Source: Candidatus Parcubacteria bacterium
GTDB taxonomy: Bacteria > Patescibacteriota > Minisyncoccia > Minisyncoccales > JAGLUP01
Direction of reading: 5' to 3'
DNA: 64,000 nucleotides
Assembly (NCBI GenBank): GCA_023134715.1
Contig: JAGLUP010000002.1
Coordinates: 1 to 64,000, forward strand
Part shown: one piece after another, positions 15,234 to 23,338 of the stretch
How the letters are laid out: each line of letters opens with the position of its first letter
How positions within the stretch are numbered: the stretch's first letter is position 1
The notes under the pieces: model-generated
What the model was told of the DNA's origin: nothing
Seen by the model: only the letters and a program-made list of their open reading frames with translations
The model's database searches: none
Position numbers and translations under genes: made by a program

Positions 15234-15752
15234 ATGGCATTAACAAAAGAACAAAAACAAGTAAATATCAAAGATTTAAAAGAAAAAGTTGACAAGCAAA
15301 AATCAATGGTTTTTGTGGATTTTACCGGCTTAGGAGTGGCGAAAATGACTGAATTGAGAAAACAAATGAGAGCAGAAGATTGCGAGTTCAAAGTAGCAAA
15401 AAAAAGCTTGACTCATTTGGTTCTTAAGGATTTTGACAAAGAAATCGCTGAAAAAACAAAAACGCTTGAAGGAGAAATAGCTTTAGGATTTGGCTATAAA
15501 GACGAAGTTGCGCCGTTTAAAATCTTAGGCAGATTTTCAAAACAAAACAAAGATTTAAAAATTTTAGCGGGAATTTTAGAAAAAGAATTTATTGAACAAG
15601 AGCAAGCGATTGTTTTATCAAACCTGCCTTCAAGGCAAGAACTTTTAGCGAAAATGGCGGGAAGCATGCAATCGCCGATTTCCGGTTTTGTTCGAGTTTT
15701 GCAAGGTAATATTAAAGGTCTAATATGTGTTTTAAAACAAGCCAAGATATAA
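15234..15752 (+). CDS. rplJ: 50S ribosomal protein L10
   Basis: Recognised from KEKVDKQKSMVFVDFTGLGVAKMTELRKQMR, AKKSLTHLVLK and the C-terminal helix region that binds L7/L12. Length 172 residues is normal. It is the base of the ribosomal stalk and probably represses its own mRNA through the upstream leader. Confidence 0.94.
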   Translation: MALTKEQKQVNIKDLKEKVDKQKSMVFVDFTGLGVAKMTELRKQMRAEDCEFKVAKKSLTHLVLKDFDKEIAEKTKTLEGEIALGFGYKDEVAPFKILGRFSKQNKDLKILAGILEKEFIEQEQAIVLSNLPSRQELLAKMAGSMQSPISGFVRVLQGNIKGLICVLKQAKI

Positions 15753-15779
15753 AATATAAAACATAAAATTTTCAATTTT

Positions 15780-15870
15780 CAATTTTTCCCGCTTTGCGGG
15801 ACCAGCCTCGGGCTGGCAATTTCTATTAAATTTTTCCCGCCAAAGCGGGATCCCGCAAGGCGGGACAATA
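15780..15870. repeat. Cluster of short GC-rich palindromes
   Basis: Four adjacent hairpins: TCCCGC/GCGGGA, CCAGCC/GGCTGG, and two more TCCCGC/GCGGGA-type stems. They lie between rplJ and rplL in an otherwise AT-rich spacer. Role unknown; they might slow or partly terminate transcription. Confidence 0.6.
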
Positions 15871-15951
15871 AATTAATTTCTAAACAGTTTGAAAATTAGA
15901 AATTAGATATTTAATAAAAATTAGAAATTAGAAATTAGAAATTAATAAACT

Positions 15952-16518
15952 ATGACTGAAGAAAAAAAAGACGAAAAAGTTAAAGAAACGAAAGAAGAAG
16001 CTCCAAAAATAGAGGAAAAGCCGAAAGAGGAAGCTCCAAAAACAGAAGAAAAACCTCAGGAAAAACCTGAAGAACCTAAAAAGGAAGTAAAAGAGGAAAA
16101 ACCTAAAGAGGAAGAAAAAAAAGACATAGAAGTGCCGAAGAAGTTTAAAAAATTAGTGGAAGAGATTGAGCAGATGTCTGTTTTGGATTTAGCTGAATTA
16201 GTAAAAATCTTAGAGGAAAAGTTTGGTGTTTCAGCTGCCGCTCCGGTAGCGGTTGCCGCGGGTCCTGCCGCAGGCGCTGATGCGGGCGAAGCAGAAAAAA
16301 GCGTGTTCACTGTTGTTTTAACAGCAATAGGGGACAAGAAAATTGAAGTAATTAAAACAGTTCGGGATATTACTGAAAAAGGATTAAAAGAAGCGAAGGA
16401 TTTAGTTGACGCGGCCGCGTCCGAGCCACAGACAGTTAAAGAAAACGTGAAGAAAGAAGAAGCAGAAGAAATGAAAAAGAAATTTGTGGAAGCCGGCGCT
16501 AATGTGGAGTTGAAGTAG
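15952..16518 (+). CDS. rplL: 50S ribosomal protein L7/L12 with long charged extension
   Basis: Residues about 68-188 are standard L7/L12: an N-terminal dimerisation helix ([19 protein letters not shown]), an alanine-rich hinge and the C-terminal [21 protein letters not shown] domain. Ahead of these are about 65 residues of [13 protein letters not shown] repeats rich in Lys, Glu and Pro, absent from ordinary 120-residue L7/L12. The last ten codons, stop and terminator are duplicated at 17942-18006. Confidence 0.94.
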   Translation: MTEEKKDEKVKETKEEAPKIEEKPKEEAPKTEEKPQEKPEEPKKEVKEEKPKEEEKKDIEVPKKFKKLVEEIEQMSVLDLAELVKILEEKFGVSAAAPVAVAAGPAAGADAGEAEKSVFTVVLTAIGDKKIEVIKTVRDITEKGLKEAKDLVDAAASEPQTVKENVKKEEAEEMKKKFVEAGANVELK

Positions 16519-16550
16519 GGGATTGATATATTAAAATTAAAAAGCGCAGC
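16486..16550 (+). repeat. rplL 3'-end repeat, copy 1 (in gene)
   Basis: 65 bases covering codons for [10 protein letters not shown], the stop and the left arm of the terminator. They match 17942-18006 with two differences. Confidence 0.9.
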
Positions 16551-16566
16551 TTATGCTGCGCTTTTT
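16538..16566 (+). terminator. Intrinsic terminator after rplL
   Basis: AAAAGCGCAGC pairs with GCTGCGCTTTTT over TTAT. Confidence 0.9.
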
Positions 16567-16654
16567 ATGTTCCTTTTAATACGGACAAATAACGTACATT
16601 TTAACGGACTTCAGGTTTTAAAATCACGCAATAATCGCGCAAAAAACCACGCAA

Positions 16655-17719
16655 TCAAGTATTTAATACATAAAAACTGGCTGGTCCTTTTTCTTCTTTT
16701 CTAAGTAATTTTAGTTTTACTAAATCTTGCAAATATAGCTGGGCTGTTCTTTTTGCCACACTTAAAATATCAACTACATCATTACTGTCAATTCTGCCCA
16801 TTGTCATCATAAAATCAACGATCTTAATCTGATTTTTATCCAGATACACCTGTCCACCGATTTTGCCTTTCATCTTAACGTCCAAGCTTAAAGGTATAAC
16901 AGTATTCTTAATACTTTCCATTTCAGTTTTAAATCCTTTGATAAAATATTCCAGCCAAATAGTTAAATCGCCCTGCGCCCGTTCTTTATAATTTTTACCT
17001 AAATGAATTGCTTTATAATATGCCGGTCTGTTCTGATTATAATAACTTTCTAAGGCAAAAAATTTACGGAAATCATATCCTCTTTGGTAAAGAATTAAAG
17101 TAGCTAAAAGGCGAGCAGTTCTGCCATTGCCGTCGGCAAAAGGATGAATAGCGGCAATTTCTGAATGAGCAATAGCGGCTGTGATTATGGGACAAATATT
17201 CTTTTTCCCAGCTTGATTAAGCCATTTGACTAAATTTCCGGTTAATTTCGGCAATTGGTTAGCTCCTGGTCCAGTATAAGAAACCTTGATAATTTTGCTG
17301 CCGCGGCGGACGACTACATAAACTTTATCTTTCCTAAAATGACCACATTGAGCTTGAGCAATAGTATTTTTAGCGACTAAGCCATGAATTTCTAAAATTG
17401 TTTTGGCAGTAATTTTTCGTTTTTTCTCCACGAATTTAGAAATATAATATAGCGCGTCGCGATAATTTTTGACTTCAAAAATATCCCGCTGAGGAGCATC
17501 AACTTTTTTACCAGCCAAAACTTTTTCCACTTCATAGCGATTCAAAATATTTCCTTCAATACTGGTAGAAGAATGAATCATTCGCGCTAACGCCTGCCGT
17601 CTTAATTTTAATTCCTGCTTAGGGAGGATTGGCGTATGCAAAACTAATGACTTAATTTCAGCAACTTTCATTAAATCATTAAGAATTTGATGAGTAATTG
17701 TGTATTTTGGCTCAAACAT
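16655..17719 (-). CDS. Fic-family adenylyltransferase
   Basis: The Fic catalytic motif HPFADGNGRTAR (about residues 190-200) is complete, so AMP transfer to a target protein is expected. The N-terminal SSTSIEGN (about 51-58) fits the (S/T)xxxE(G/N) autoinhibitory helix of class II Fic proteins. The C-terminal part (KNQIKIVDFMMTMGRIDSNDVVDILSVAKRTAQ) is a winged-helix domain. The gene sits between the two copies of the rplL 3' end, on the opposite strand to rplL, and looks acquired. Confidence 0.9.
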   Translation of the reverse strand: MFEPKYTITHQILNDLMKVAEIKSLVLHTPILPKQELKLRRQALARMIHSSTSIEGNILNRYEVEKVLAGKKVDAPQRDIFEVKNYRDALYYISKFVEKKRKITAKTILEIHGLVAKNTIAQAQCGHFRKDKVYVVVRRGSKIIKVSYTGPGANQLPKLTGNLVKWLNQAGKKNICPIITAAIAHSEIAAIHPFADGNGRTARLLATLILYQRGYDFRKFFALESYYNQNRPAYYKAIHLGKNYKERAQGDLTIWLEYFIKGFKTEMESIKNTVIPLSLDVKMKGKIGGQVYLDKNQIKIVDFMMTMGRIDSNDVVDILSVAKRTAQLYLQDLVKLKLLRKEEKGPASFYVLNT

Positions 17720-17728
17720 ATATTCTTT

Positions 17729-17835
17729 ATTATATCATATAATCTTTTAATTGCGAAATAGATTTTTCGGAATAATATAAAATAATAAACATAACAAACT
17801 AGGTCGATCGGCCTAGTTTGTTACGTTTCTAAATT
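17729..17835. repeat. 107-bp repeat R, copy 1
   Basis: Near-identical to 18938-19044. It ends in a palindrome AACAAACTAGG-tCGATCGg-CCTAGTTTGTT. This copy lies directly upstream of the Fic start codon and must contain its promoter. Confidence 0.85.
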
Positions 17836-17880
17836 CTATTGATATTTTTAACACTAAAAATATGATTAGAAATGGACTGG

Positions 17881-17912
17881 ACTACCATTTTAACCCGTAT
17901 TAAAATGGTAGT
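17881..17912. repeat. Palindrome ACTACCATTTTAA, copy 1
   Basis: ACTACCATTTTAA pairs with TTAAAATGGTAGT. A second copy with a shortened right arm is at 19050-19077. Both lie just beyond a repeat R copy. Confidence 0.75.
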
Positions 17913-17941
17913 TAACGATTAATAAATATGAAGCTATTATA

Positions 17942-18006
17942 GTAGAAGCCGGCGCTAATGTGGAGTTGAAGTAGGGGATTGATATGTTAAAATTAAAAAG
18001 CGCAGC
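17942..18006 (+). repeat. rplL 3'-end repeat, copy 2 (displaced)
   Basis: Displaced duplicate of the rplL 3' end: same C-terminal codons, stop and terminator arm. It is followed by its own hairpin GCGCAGC/GCTGCG plus T run (to about 18023). No rplL body precedes it. Confidence 0.9.
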
Positions 18007-18055
18007 ATAAGCTGCGTTTTTTAATTTTTCTCTTTTTAAGAATTTTTATTTTCAA

Positions 18056-18406
18056 CTATTTTTTTTCTTTATAAATCCATTTGCCTTTTTTCTTAGCAAG
18101 AGACATAATAGCAGAATGTTTCTCAATTTCAGTAAATTCTTTAGGAGTATAACCAATGACATCCATAGCGATTTCATAGGTAACATCATCTCTCATCCGT
18201 GAAAGCCATTGAAGCCGATTTCTAAATTCCTTTTTTGAAAAATCAGGAGAGACAACGACCAAATCTACATCACTATGTTTGGTGGGTTTTCCCCATGCAA
18301 AAGAACCAAACAAAAGCACCCCCTTAACTCTGATTTTTCCTTTGAGATTTTCAATATAGTGATTGATTATTTTTTCAGGAAATTTTATTTTTGTTTTCTG
18401 AGCCAT
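18056..18406 (-). CDS. MNT-type nucleotidyltransferase (antitoxin of HEPN/MNT pair)
   Basis: Minimal nucleotidyltransferase with GSFAWGKPTKHSDVDLVV: the GS motif and the DxD metal-binding pair. In HepT/MntA systems this protein adenylylates the HEPN toxin. The start overlaps the HEPN gene by 22 bases, so they are co-translated. A paralogue is at 26999-27355 (about two thirds identical by eye). Confidence 0.88.
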   Translation of the reverse strand: MAQKTKIKFPEKIINHYIENLKGKIRVKGVLLFGSFAWGKPTKHSDVDLVVVSPDFSKKEFRNRLQWLSRMRDDVTYEIAMDVIGYTPKEFTEIEKHSAIMSLAKKKGKWIYKEKK

Positions 18407-18780
18407 AAGAAAAAAACTTTAGTTTTTTGTAAATAAGTTATGGTAAAATCCTTATCAGGTTGAGGAAGAGATTTATAAATTATATCAGGATACCGTGATC
18501 TTAAATAAAATTCATTAAGATCTTCCAAAAACTGCTTTTGCTGTTCTGATAAAGATATTTCAGACATTTTAGCTAACCTTGGCAAATCGTGAATTTTTAA
18601 TAATTCCTTTCCTTTCTTAATTATTAACATTTTTAACATTTTCTCAATACTTTGATGGCAATGCCAAAGAATTAATAAATATGTCCAATTAGTAGGCCTT
18701 GGACTTTGAAATAATCTTTGAGCAGCATCTAAATCTGCTTGAGCGTAAAGTATCCATTTTTTGAGAATCTCATTCATCAT
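18385..18780 (-). CDS. HEPN-domain protein (HepT-like toxin)
   Basis: 131 residues of helical HEPN type: KWILYAQADLDAAQRLFQ, then LWHCHQSIEKMLKMLIIKKG and FYLRSRYPDII. The RSRYPD segment fits the RxxxxH/RYPD-like region of DUF86/HEPN proteins, presumed RNases. It precedes and overlaps the MNT gene, forming a toxin-antitoxin pair located in the second rplL-associated unit. Confidence 0.85.
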   Translation of the reverse strand: MMNEILKKWILYAQADLDAAQRLFQSPRPTNWTYLLILWHCHQSIEKMLKMLIIKKGKELLKIHDLPRLAKMSEISLSEQQKQFLEDLNEFYLRSRYPDIIYKSLPQPDKDFTITYLQKTKVFFLWLRKQK

Positions 18781-18937
18781 TTATATTATACTAAATTTAA
18801 TTTTTTTGTCAAAAATTATATTTAATCATGAAATTATTTAAAGCAGTTTGGGATATCACGACAGAATCACGACAGAAATCGCGACATTAGTTAAAATAAG
18901 CTGCTAACATTGATATTATTCTACGCTCTCATTATCC

Positions 18938-19044
18938 ATTATATCATATAATCTTTTAATTGCGAAATAGATTTTTCGGAATAATATAAAATAATAAACG
19001 TAACAAATCAGGTCGATCGGCCTAGTTTGTTACGTTTCTAAATT
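18938..19044. repeat. 107-bp repeat R, copy 2
   Basis: Second copy of the repeat at 17729-17835, with a few changes in the left palindrome arm. The 157 bases between the HEPN start and this copy contain no gene that I can see. Confidence 0.85.
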
Positions 19045-19049
19045 ACATG

Positions 19050-19077
19050 ACTACCATTTTAATACGGGTTAAAATGG
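19050..19077. repeat. Palindrome ACTACCATTTTAA, copy 2
   Basis: Left arm identical to 17881-17893; right arm TTAAAATGG is truncated. It marks the right end of the second unit. Confidence 0.7.
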
Positions 19078-19107
19078 GGGAGATAGGACATTGGGAACGT
19101 AAGAGGG

Positions 19108-19318
19108 TTGACATTTCTGTTAGGCGTGTTATAATGTAATAAATTAAGGAGTATAGCTATATGCTATGCTTTTTAATTTTCTACCCCGCCTCTGCGGGGA
19201 CAAAAGGGAAACTATGTCTGGGCGCCGAGTTGGCGATGTTTGACTAATGACTTCGGTCATTTGGTTAAACATTATTTCCTCCCCAATTTTGGCGTTCGGA
19301 CATAGTTTCCCTTTTTGT
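19108..19318 (+). ncRNA. Candidate structured small RNA with own promoter
   Basis: TTGACA (19108-19113) and TATAAT (19130-19135), then TTAAGGAG eight bases later as in cassette leaders. Hairpins: TATAGC/GCTAT with T5, CCCCGC/GCGGGG, and a long rod in which AAAAGGGAAACTATGTC (19202-19218) pairs with GACATAGTTTCCCTTTT (19299-19315), enclosing an internal loop and an apical AATGAC-TTCG-GTCATT stem. It ends in T5. No good ORF. It might be a 6S-like RNA or a leader; identity is not established. Confidence 0.55.
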
Positions 19319-19356
19319 TTAATTTGTTATCCGATATACTTGACAAGACATTATGC

Positions 19357-19485
19357 TTGACATAATATGAAAAAAGAGTATAGTATATATTGTAAAGCTT
19401 ATGACATTAACTATGACATTAAAAGTTTTAGAAATTTCAATAGAAATAAGACGAGAAAAGGCCTTTTAAATTGGGCTTTTTCTTT
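19357..19485 (+). promoter_or_regulatory. Promoter and nearby terminator before the GIY-YIG gene
   Basis: TTGACA (19357-19362) and TATAGT (19379-19384). About 75 bases later a hairpin AAAAGGCC/GGGCTTTT with a T-rich tail (19455-19483) would end a transcript of about 95 bases. No ORF is visible between them, so this may be a small RNA or an attenuated leader of the next gene. Confidence 0.45.
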
Positions 19486-19515
19486 TGAAAAAATTTTAAA
19501 TTATAGTTGTAAATT

Positions 19516-19770
19516 ATGTATTATGTGTATTTCCTAAAGAATGCTGACAGTAAAGTATATGTAGGCTATACCAATAACCTAAGAAGAAGAATAGGAGAAC
19601 ATAATCGTGGCAGGGGAGGTAAATACACAAAATATAAAGGCCCATTTAAATTAGTTTATTATGAAGCGTATGAGTCAGAAAAAGATGCAAAAAAGAGAGA
19701 GGATAATTTAAAATTACATAAAAATGCTTATACTCAATTAAAAAAAAGAATATCAGAAAGTTTAACATAA
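19516..19770 (+). CDS. GIY-YIG domain protein (UPF0213-like)
   Basis: 84 residues: YYVYFLKNADSKVYVGYT gives the GIY-YIG core (YVYF...VYVGYT), followed by NNLRRRIGEHNRG and YYEAYESEKDAKKREDNLK. These stand-alone domains resemble nuclease cores; a DNA-repair or mobile-element role is possible but not shown. A conserved R and E are present. Confidence 0.9.
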   Translation: MYYVYFLKNADSKVYVGYTNNLRRRIGEHNRGRGGKYTKYKGPFKLVYYEAYESEKDAKKREDNLKLHKNAYTQLKKRISESLT

Positions 19771-19773
19771 AAT

Positions 19774-19897
19774 CCCCCACCTATTCATAGGTGGGGGAAA
19801 AGGTCGAACCCCAACAACTAATTAAGATTTGAAATTAGTGTTGAGGGAAACTTTGGGAGGAAAAAATAATTATTAATAATTTAAAAAATATAAAAAT
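19774..19897 (+). promoter_or_regulatory. Hairpin and leader upstream of the TasA-like genes
   Basis: CCCCCACCT/AGGTGGGGG hairpin directly after the GIY-YIG gene, then AAAAGGTCGA, a stem ACTAATT/AATTAGT and a GGGAGG about 40 bases before the ATG. The last 40 bases are pure A/T. The first hairpin may terminate the upstream transcript although it lacks a T run. Confidence 0.45.
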
Positions 19898-20716
19898 ATG
19901 AACAAAAATATATTAATTAGTTTAGCAATTATCGGCTTAGTAGCCGCAGTTGCGGTTACCGGAACCATCGCATATTTCAGCGACACCGAAACCAGCCCTA
20001 ACAACAAAATAACTGCCGGCGCTTTGGATTTAACTGTTAATGGTTATAATAACCCTGCGTTCGCGGTTGTTACTATTGACGATATGAAACCTTCACAGAC
20101 ATGGTACAGCGGACCCATTACTCTTACAGTACATAATAATCCAGGCGATTTATACAAGCACATAGTAAAAAAAGATATGTGTTGTGTAACGGTTGATGTA
20201 ACAGAACCTGAATGTACTGATCAAAAGGGAACATGGACAGAAGGCGCAACTCCAGGTACAGGAGAATGTACAAGTATGCCTTACGGAGATAATGATTATT
20301 TGCCAGAGGTTACTTGGTTTGACTTAGAAGTTTGGGTTGACGACAATGGAGATGGTGTTATAGATGAAGATGAATGGGATGTGATTATTGCTGACGGCAC
20401 AGTAACAGTTGACGAAATTGCTTCTTACTGGATTTATTTAGGAAGATACGGTAAAGACTTAACAGATAATGAAATTACCATTCGCCAGAGCTTCCACATG
20501 GACAAAGACGCTGGCAATGAATATCAAAGTGACAGTTGCACATTCAGTGAGGAATTTATGGTATTACAGACAAACGCGCCGCACCCAGACGATGTTGTGA
20601 ATGTTTATGAAACAGGCACAACTCTTTGCACCGATGGCATAGATAATGATTTTGATGGTTTTATTGATTGTGTATGCGGTAATGAGGATCCAGGATGTGG
20701 ATGTGTATGTCCATAA
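19898..20716 (+). CDS. TasA/camelysin-like SipW-dependent surface protein 1
   Basis: The N-terminus, ISLAIIGLVAAVAVTGTIAYFSDTE, is the SipW-type signal peptide (hydrophobic core then A-Y-F-x-D-T-E-T-S), followed by N-x-x-TAGALDL. This defines TasA/CalY-type secreted fibre proteins. The C-terminal part has Asp-rich metal-binding-like loops (DDNGDGVIDEDEWD, DGIDNDFDGFIDC) and eight cysteines in the tail. It heads a run of three homologues and the processing peptidase. Confidence 0.85.
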   Translation: MNKNILISLAIIGLVAAVAVTGTIAYFSDTETSPNNKITAGALDLTVNGYNNPAFAVVTIDDMKPSQTWYSGPITLTVHNNPGDLYKHIVKKDMCCVTVDVTEPECTDQKGTWTEGATPGTGECTSMPYGDNDYLPEVTWFDLEVWVDDNGDGVIDEDEWDVIIADGTVTVDEIASYWIYLGRYGKDLTDNEITIRQSFHMDKDAGNEYQSDSCTFSEEFMVLQTNAPHPDDVVNVYETGTTLCTDGIDNDFDGFIDCVCGNEDPGCGCVCP

Positions 20717-20741
20717 AGATAGAGAAATTGACTGTTTTTTA

Positions 20742-20766
20742 TCCCGCTCTTTTTGAAAGAGCGGGA
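20742..20766. repeat. Inverted repeat between TasA-like genes 1 and 2
   Basis: TCCCGCTCTTT pairs with AAAGAGCGGGA over TTG. It is preceded by a T run, so it could terminate - strand transcription or stabilise the upstream mRNA end. A strong AAAGGAGG with a five-codon ORF (ATG at 20815) follows before the next gene. Confidence 0.6.
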
Positions 20767-20850
20767 ATGTAAAGGAGTTAAAATAAATAAAGCTTAAAGG
20801 AGGAGAAAAGGTCGATGGATTTAAAAATATAATAATAACTTATAGAACTT

Positions 20851-21474
20851 ATGAGTAAAAATATAATAATTAGTTTAGCGATTATTGGCGCAGTCGCGGC
20901 TATTGCAGTTACTGGAACCATTGCTTACTTTTTTGATACCGAAACAAGCAGCGGTAATACTTTTACTGCCGGCACGATTGATTTGACACTCAATGAAACT
21001 GCCGGAGCCCCGATTAACTTAACCAATATGGCACCCGGCGATACGGCATCGGGAAGCATGGTCGTGACAAACGTTGGCAGTTTGGTTGGCTGGCTGGGAG
21101 CGCGATCTTCTTATGTGGAAGAAAGCCCTATAGGAGATACAGGAGCTGCTATTCCTAATATGAATGCTGATGAAATGGCCAAGATGTTATTAATAACCGC
21201 GTTTACAGCTGATGGATTTGATATGTTAGCTGCGGGTAAAATTCCGGATGTTGACGCTGATGGCAGAACAACAGTATATGACATAGTAAATGATACAAGC
21301 GCGATAGCTCCTCCTCATGCAGGCGGTTTGTGGTATTCTTATGATGCAGATATGACATCAGGGGAGAGCCATACATACTCTCTAACTGTCCAGTTTGACC
21401 CAATTGCCGGAAACGACTACCAAGGCGATGGAATAGTATGGACTTTTGAATTCTTGCTTGACCAGCAATTATAG
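20851..21474 (+). CDS. TasA/camelysin-like SipW-dependent surface protein 2
   Basis: 207 residues. Same signal (ISLAIIGAVAAIAVTGTIAYFFDTETSSGNTFTAG, read in parts) and a TasA-type beta domain: INLTNMAPGDTASGSMVVTNVGSL, then a C-terminal DYQGDGIVWTFEFLLDQ. Likely secreted and exposed, possibly polymerising. It lies between the other two homologues and shares their orientation. Confidence 0.87.
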   Translation: MSKNIIISLAIIGAVAAIAVTGTIAYFFDTETSSGNTFTAGTIDLTLNETAGAPINLTNMAPGDTASGSMVVTNVGSLVGWLGARSSYVEESPIGDTGAAIPNMNADEMAKMLLITAFTADGFDMLAAGKIPDVDADGRTTVYDIVNDTSAIAPPHAGGLWYSYDADMTSGESHTYSLTVQFDPIAGNDYQGDGIVWTFEFLLDQQL

Positions 21475-21512
21475 TAATCAGGCGGATTTATGTAACAGTT
21501 TAAAATTTTTTT

Positions 21513-21550
21513 GATTGTCTCAATTCATTCCTTATGGCATTGGGGCAATC
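21513..21550. repeat. Hairpin between TasA-like genes 2 and 3
   Basis: GATTGTCTCAAT pairs with ATTGGGGCAATC using G-T pairs, loop about 14 bases. Confidence 0.5.
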
Positions 21551-21570
21551 TGTAAAGATTTTAAAAAATT

Positions 21571-22815
21571 ATGGATAAGAAAATTATAATTAGTTCAGCA
21601 ATAATTGGCTTAGTTGCCGCAGCTGCGGTTAGCGGAACTGTCGCTTATTTCAATGACACTGAAACCAGTGAAGACAATGCTTTTACTGCCGGGACTTTGA
21701 ATTTGGAAGTGGGCGGTAATGACCCTACTGATTGGCATTTTGAAGCGCTTAATATTAAACCTGGAGATACTGGCTCAGAAGAAGTATTATTGCAAAACAC
21801 CGGCAGTTTAGACGGCTATTTACATATTACTTTTGCTAATTTAGTTAATGATGAGATGGGTTGCACCGAACCAGAGGGTCAGCCAGAGGGGTCAGATACT
21901 ACTTGCGATAACCCAGGGGAAGGCGATGGAGAATTGGCGGAAAATTTAGATTTGCTGATTTATCTTGATGAAGATTCAAGTGATAATTTTGTTTTGGGAA
22001 CTGACACTTTAGTTTATCAAGGGAAAGCAAGAGGAATTTTACAAGGCGATGAATTTAATTATTTTTTAGCAAGCAGCAGTTTAAAAGATTTTCGGGTTGA
22101 ATGGGAGCTTCCTACTTTAACAGGCAACGAAGCCCAGAGCGACAAAGCCGGCTTTGATATTGTTTTTGAATTAACACAAACGCAAAAAGATATAGTAGGC
22201 AACTGGCATTTTAATGAAGGAGAGGGGCTTACTGCTTATGATTCCTCTGGCAGAGGAAATGACGGAACTTTAAGCAGTGATGATTTCTGGGCAGACGGAC
22301 AATATAATCCAGCGCTGGGATTTGACGGAAATGATAATAATGTTGTTATACCTGACTCAGACAGCTTAAAACCAACTTTCGTAACATTGGAAGCATGGGT
22401 TAAGAGTAATGGTTCGCCTGGAAATCATAGATATATTGCCGGAAAATGTTATGGCGGCGGATGGGGTTCTTATCATCTTTATACCGGAAACACAGGAGGA
22501 CTTAAATTTTACATAGGATATGACGGAAGTTATGTTGCTTCCCCAAACGTAAGCGCGGCAAATATATGGGATGACAACTGGCATCATATTACTGGAACTT
22601 ATGACGGCTCTACGGTAAAACTTTATGTGGACGGCGCTGAAATTCCTGGAGGAACAGGAACCACAGAGGATATTGCTTATAACACAGAGGATTTTTACAT
22701 CGGCAGTTATGGAACAATCGGATATTACTTTAGCGGTTTGATTGACGAGGTTAAGGTTTATTCAAGAGCTTTAAGCGGTAGCGAAATTTCAGACCATTAT
22801 AATGCAGGGCTATAA
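21571..22815 (+). CDS. SipW-dependent surface protein 3 with LamG domain
   Basis: 414 residues in two parts. Residues 1-208: TasA/CalY-type domain with the signal SAIIGLVAAAAVSGTVAYFNDTE and LNIKPGDTGSEEVLLQNTGSLDGYL. Residues about 210-414: a concanavalin-like LamG fold (GNWHFNEGEGLTAYDSSGRGNDG, WHHITGTYDGSTVKLYVDG, YFSGLIDEVKVYSRALSGSEI), usually carbohydrate binding. A fusion of a fibre-type domain to a lectin domain suggests adhesion, as inference. Ends one base before the SipW ATG. Confidence 0.88.
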   Translation: MDKKIIISSAIIGLVAAAAVSGTVAYFNDTETSEDNAFTAGTLNLEVGGNDPTDWHFEALNIKPGDTGSEEVLLQNTGSLDGYLHITFANLVNDEMGCTEPEGQPEGSDTTCDNPGEGDGELAENLDLLIYLDEDSSDNFVLGTDTLVYQGKARGILQGDEFNYFLASSSLKDFRVEWELPTLTGNEAQSDKAGFDIVFELTQTQKDIVGNWHFNEGEGLTAYDSSGRGNDGTLSSDDFWADGQYNPALGFDGNDNNVVIPDSDSLKPTFVTLEAWVKSNGSPGNHRYIAGKCYGGGWGSYHLYTGNTGGLKFYIGYDGSYVASPNVSAANIWDDNWHHITGTYDGSTVKLYVDGAEIPGGTGTTEDIAYNTEDFYIGSYGTIGYYFSGLIDEVKVYSRALSGSEISDHYNAGL

Positions 22816-22816
22816 T

Positions 22817-23338
22817 ATGAAAATATTTAAAATAATTTATTACATTTTTATTGGATTGATTGCGTTGGTTGCGGTTTTGCTGATTGTTTCAACTTTTGAA
22901 ATCCCTGGAAATTTCAAGGCAATGACAGTTCTTTCCGGCTCAATGGAGCCAGCGATTAAAATGGGAAGCGTGGTAGTGGTGAAACCAGCAGGTGATTATA
23001 AAATTAATGATGTTATTACTTTTGGAGAGATGACAAAGACAAAGACGCCGACTACTCACAGAATAGTTGATATGAGGGTAACAGAAGGCGTGCCTTCATA
23101 TATTACCAAAGGCGACGCTAATAACGCGCCTGATACAAGAGAAGTTTTAAAAAAAGAAATAATTGGAAAAGTTTTATTTTCTGTGCCGTACGCGGGATAC
23201 GCGGTTGACGCGGCGCGAAAACCAATAGGATTTGCGTTATTGATAATTATTCCCGCCTTGCTTATAATTTTTGATGAAGTTAGAAAAATTTACGCGGAAA
23301 TTAAGAAGAAAAAACAAATTACAAATCATGAGAAATAG
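22817..23338 (+). CDS. sipW: ER-type signal peptidase I (SipW-like)
   Basis: Catalytic Ser in VLSGSMEPAIKMGSVV and His (not Lys) in TPTTHRIVD, the Ser-His dyad of SipW and eukaryotic/archaeal peptidases, followed by ITKGDANNAPD. TM segments at both ends. It probably cleaves the signal peptides of the four neighbouring AYFxD-type proteins. Start ATG 22817 is chosen because it begins one base after the upstream stop. Confidence 0.93.
   Translation: MKIFKIIYYIFIGLIALVAVLLIVSTFEIPGNFKAMTVLSGSMEPAIKMGSVVVVKPAGDYKINDVITFGEMTKTKTPTTHRIVDMRVTEGVPSYITKGDANNAPDTREVLKKEIIGKVLFSVPYAGYAVDAARKPIGFALLIIIPALLIIFDEVRKIYAEIKKKKQITNHEK

Noticed and set aside
16486-19080. Insertion sequence or CRISPR explanation for the repeats
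   Set aside because: No transposase, no short regularly spaced repeats with unique spacers, and no target-site duplication pattern; repeats coincide with gene ends instead.
19143-19318. 6S RNA identification
   Set aside because: Length and rod shape are suggestive, but 5' and 3' ends do not close on each other and no conserved bubble sequence could be confirmed by eye; kept only as a structured RNA candidate.
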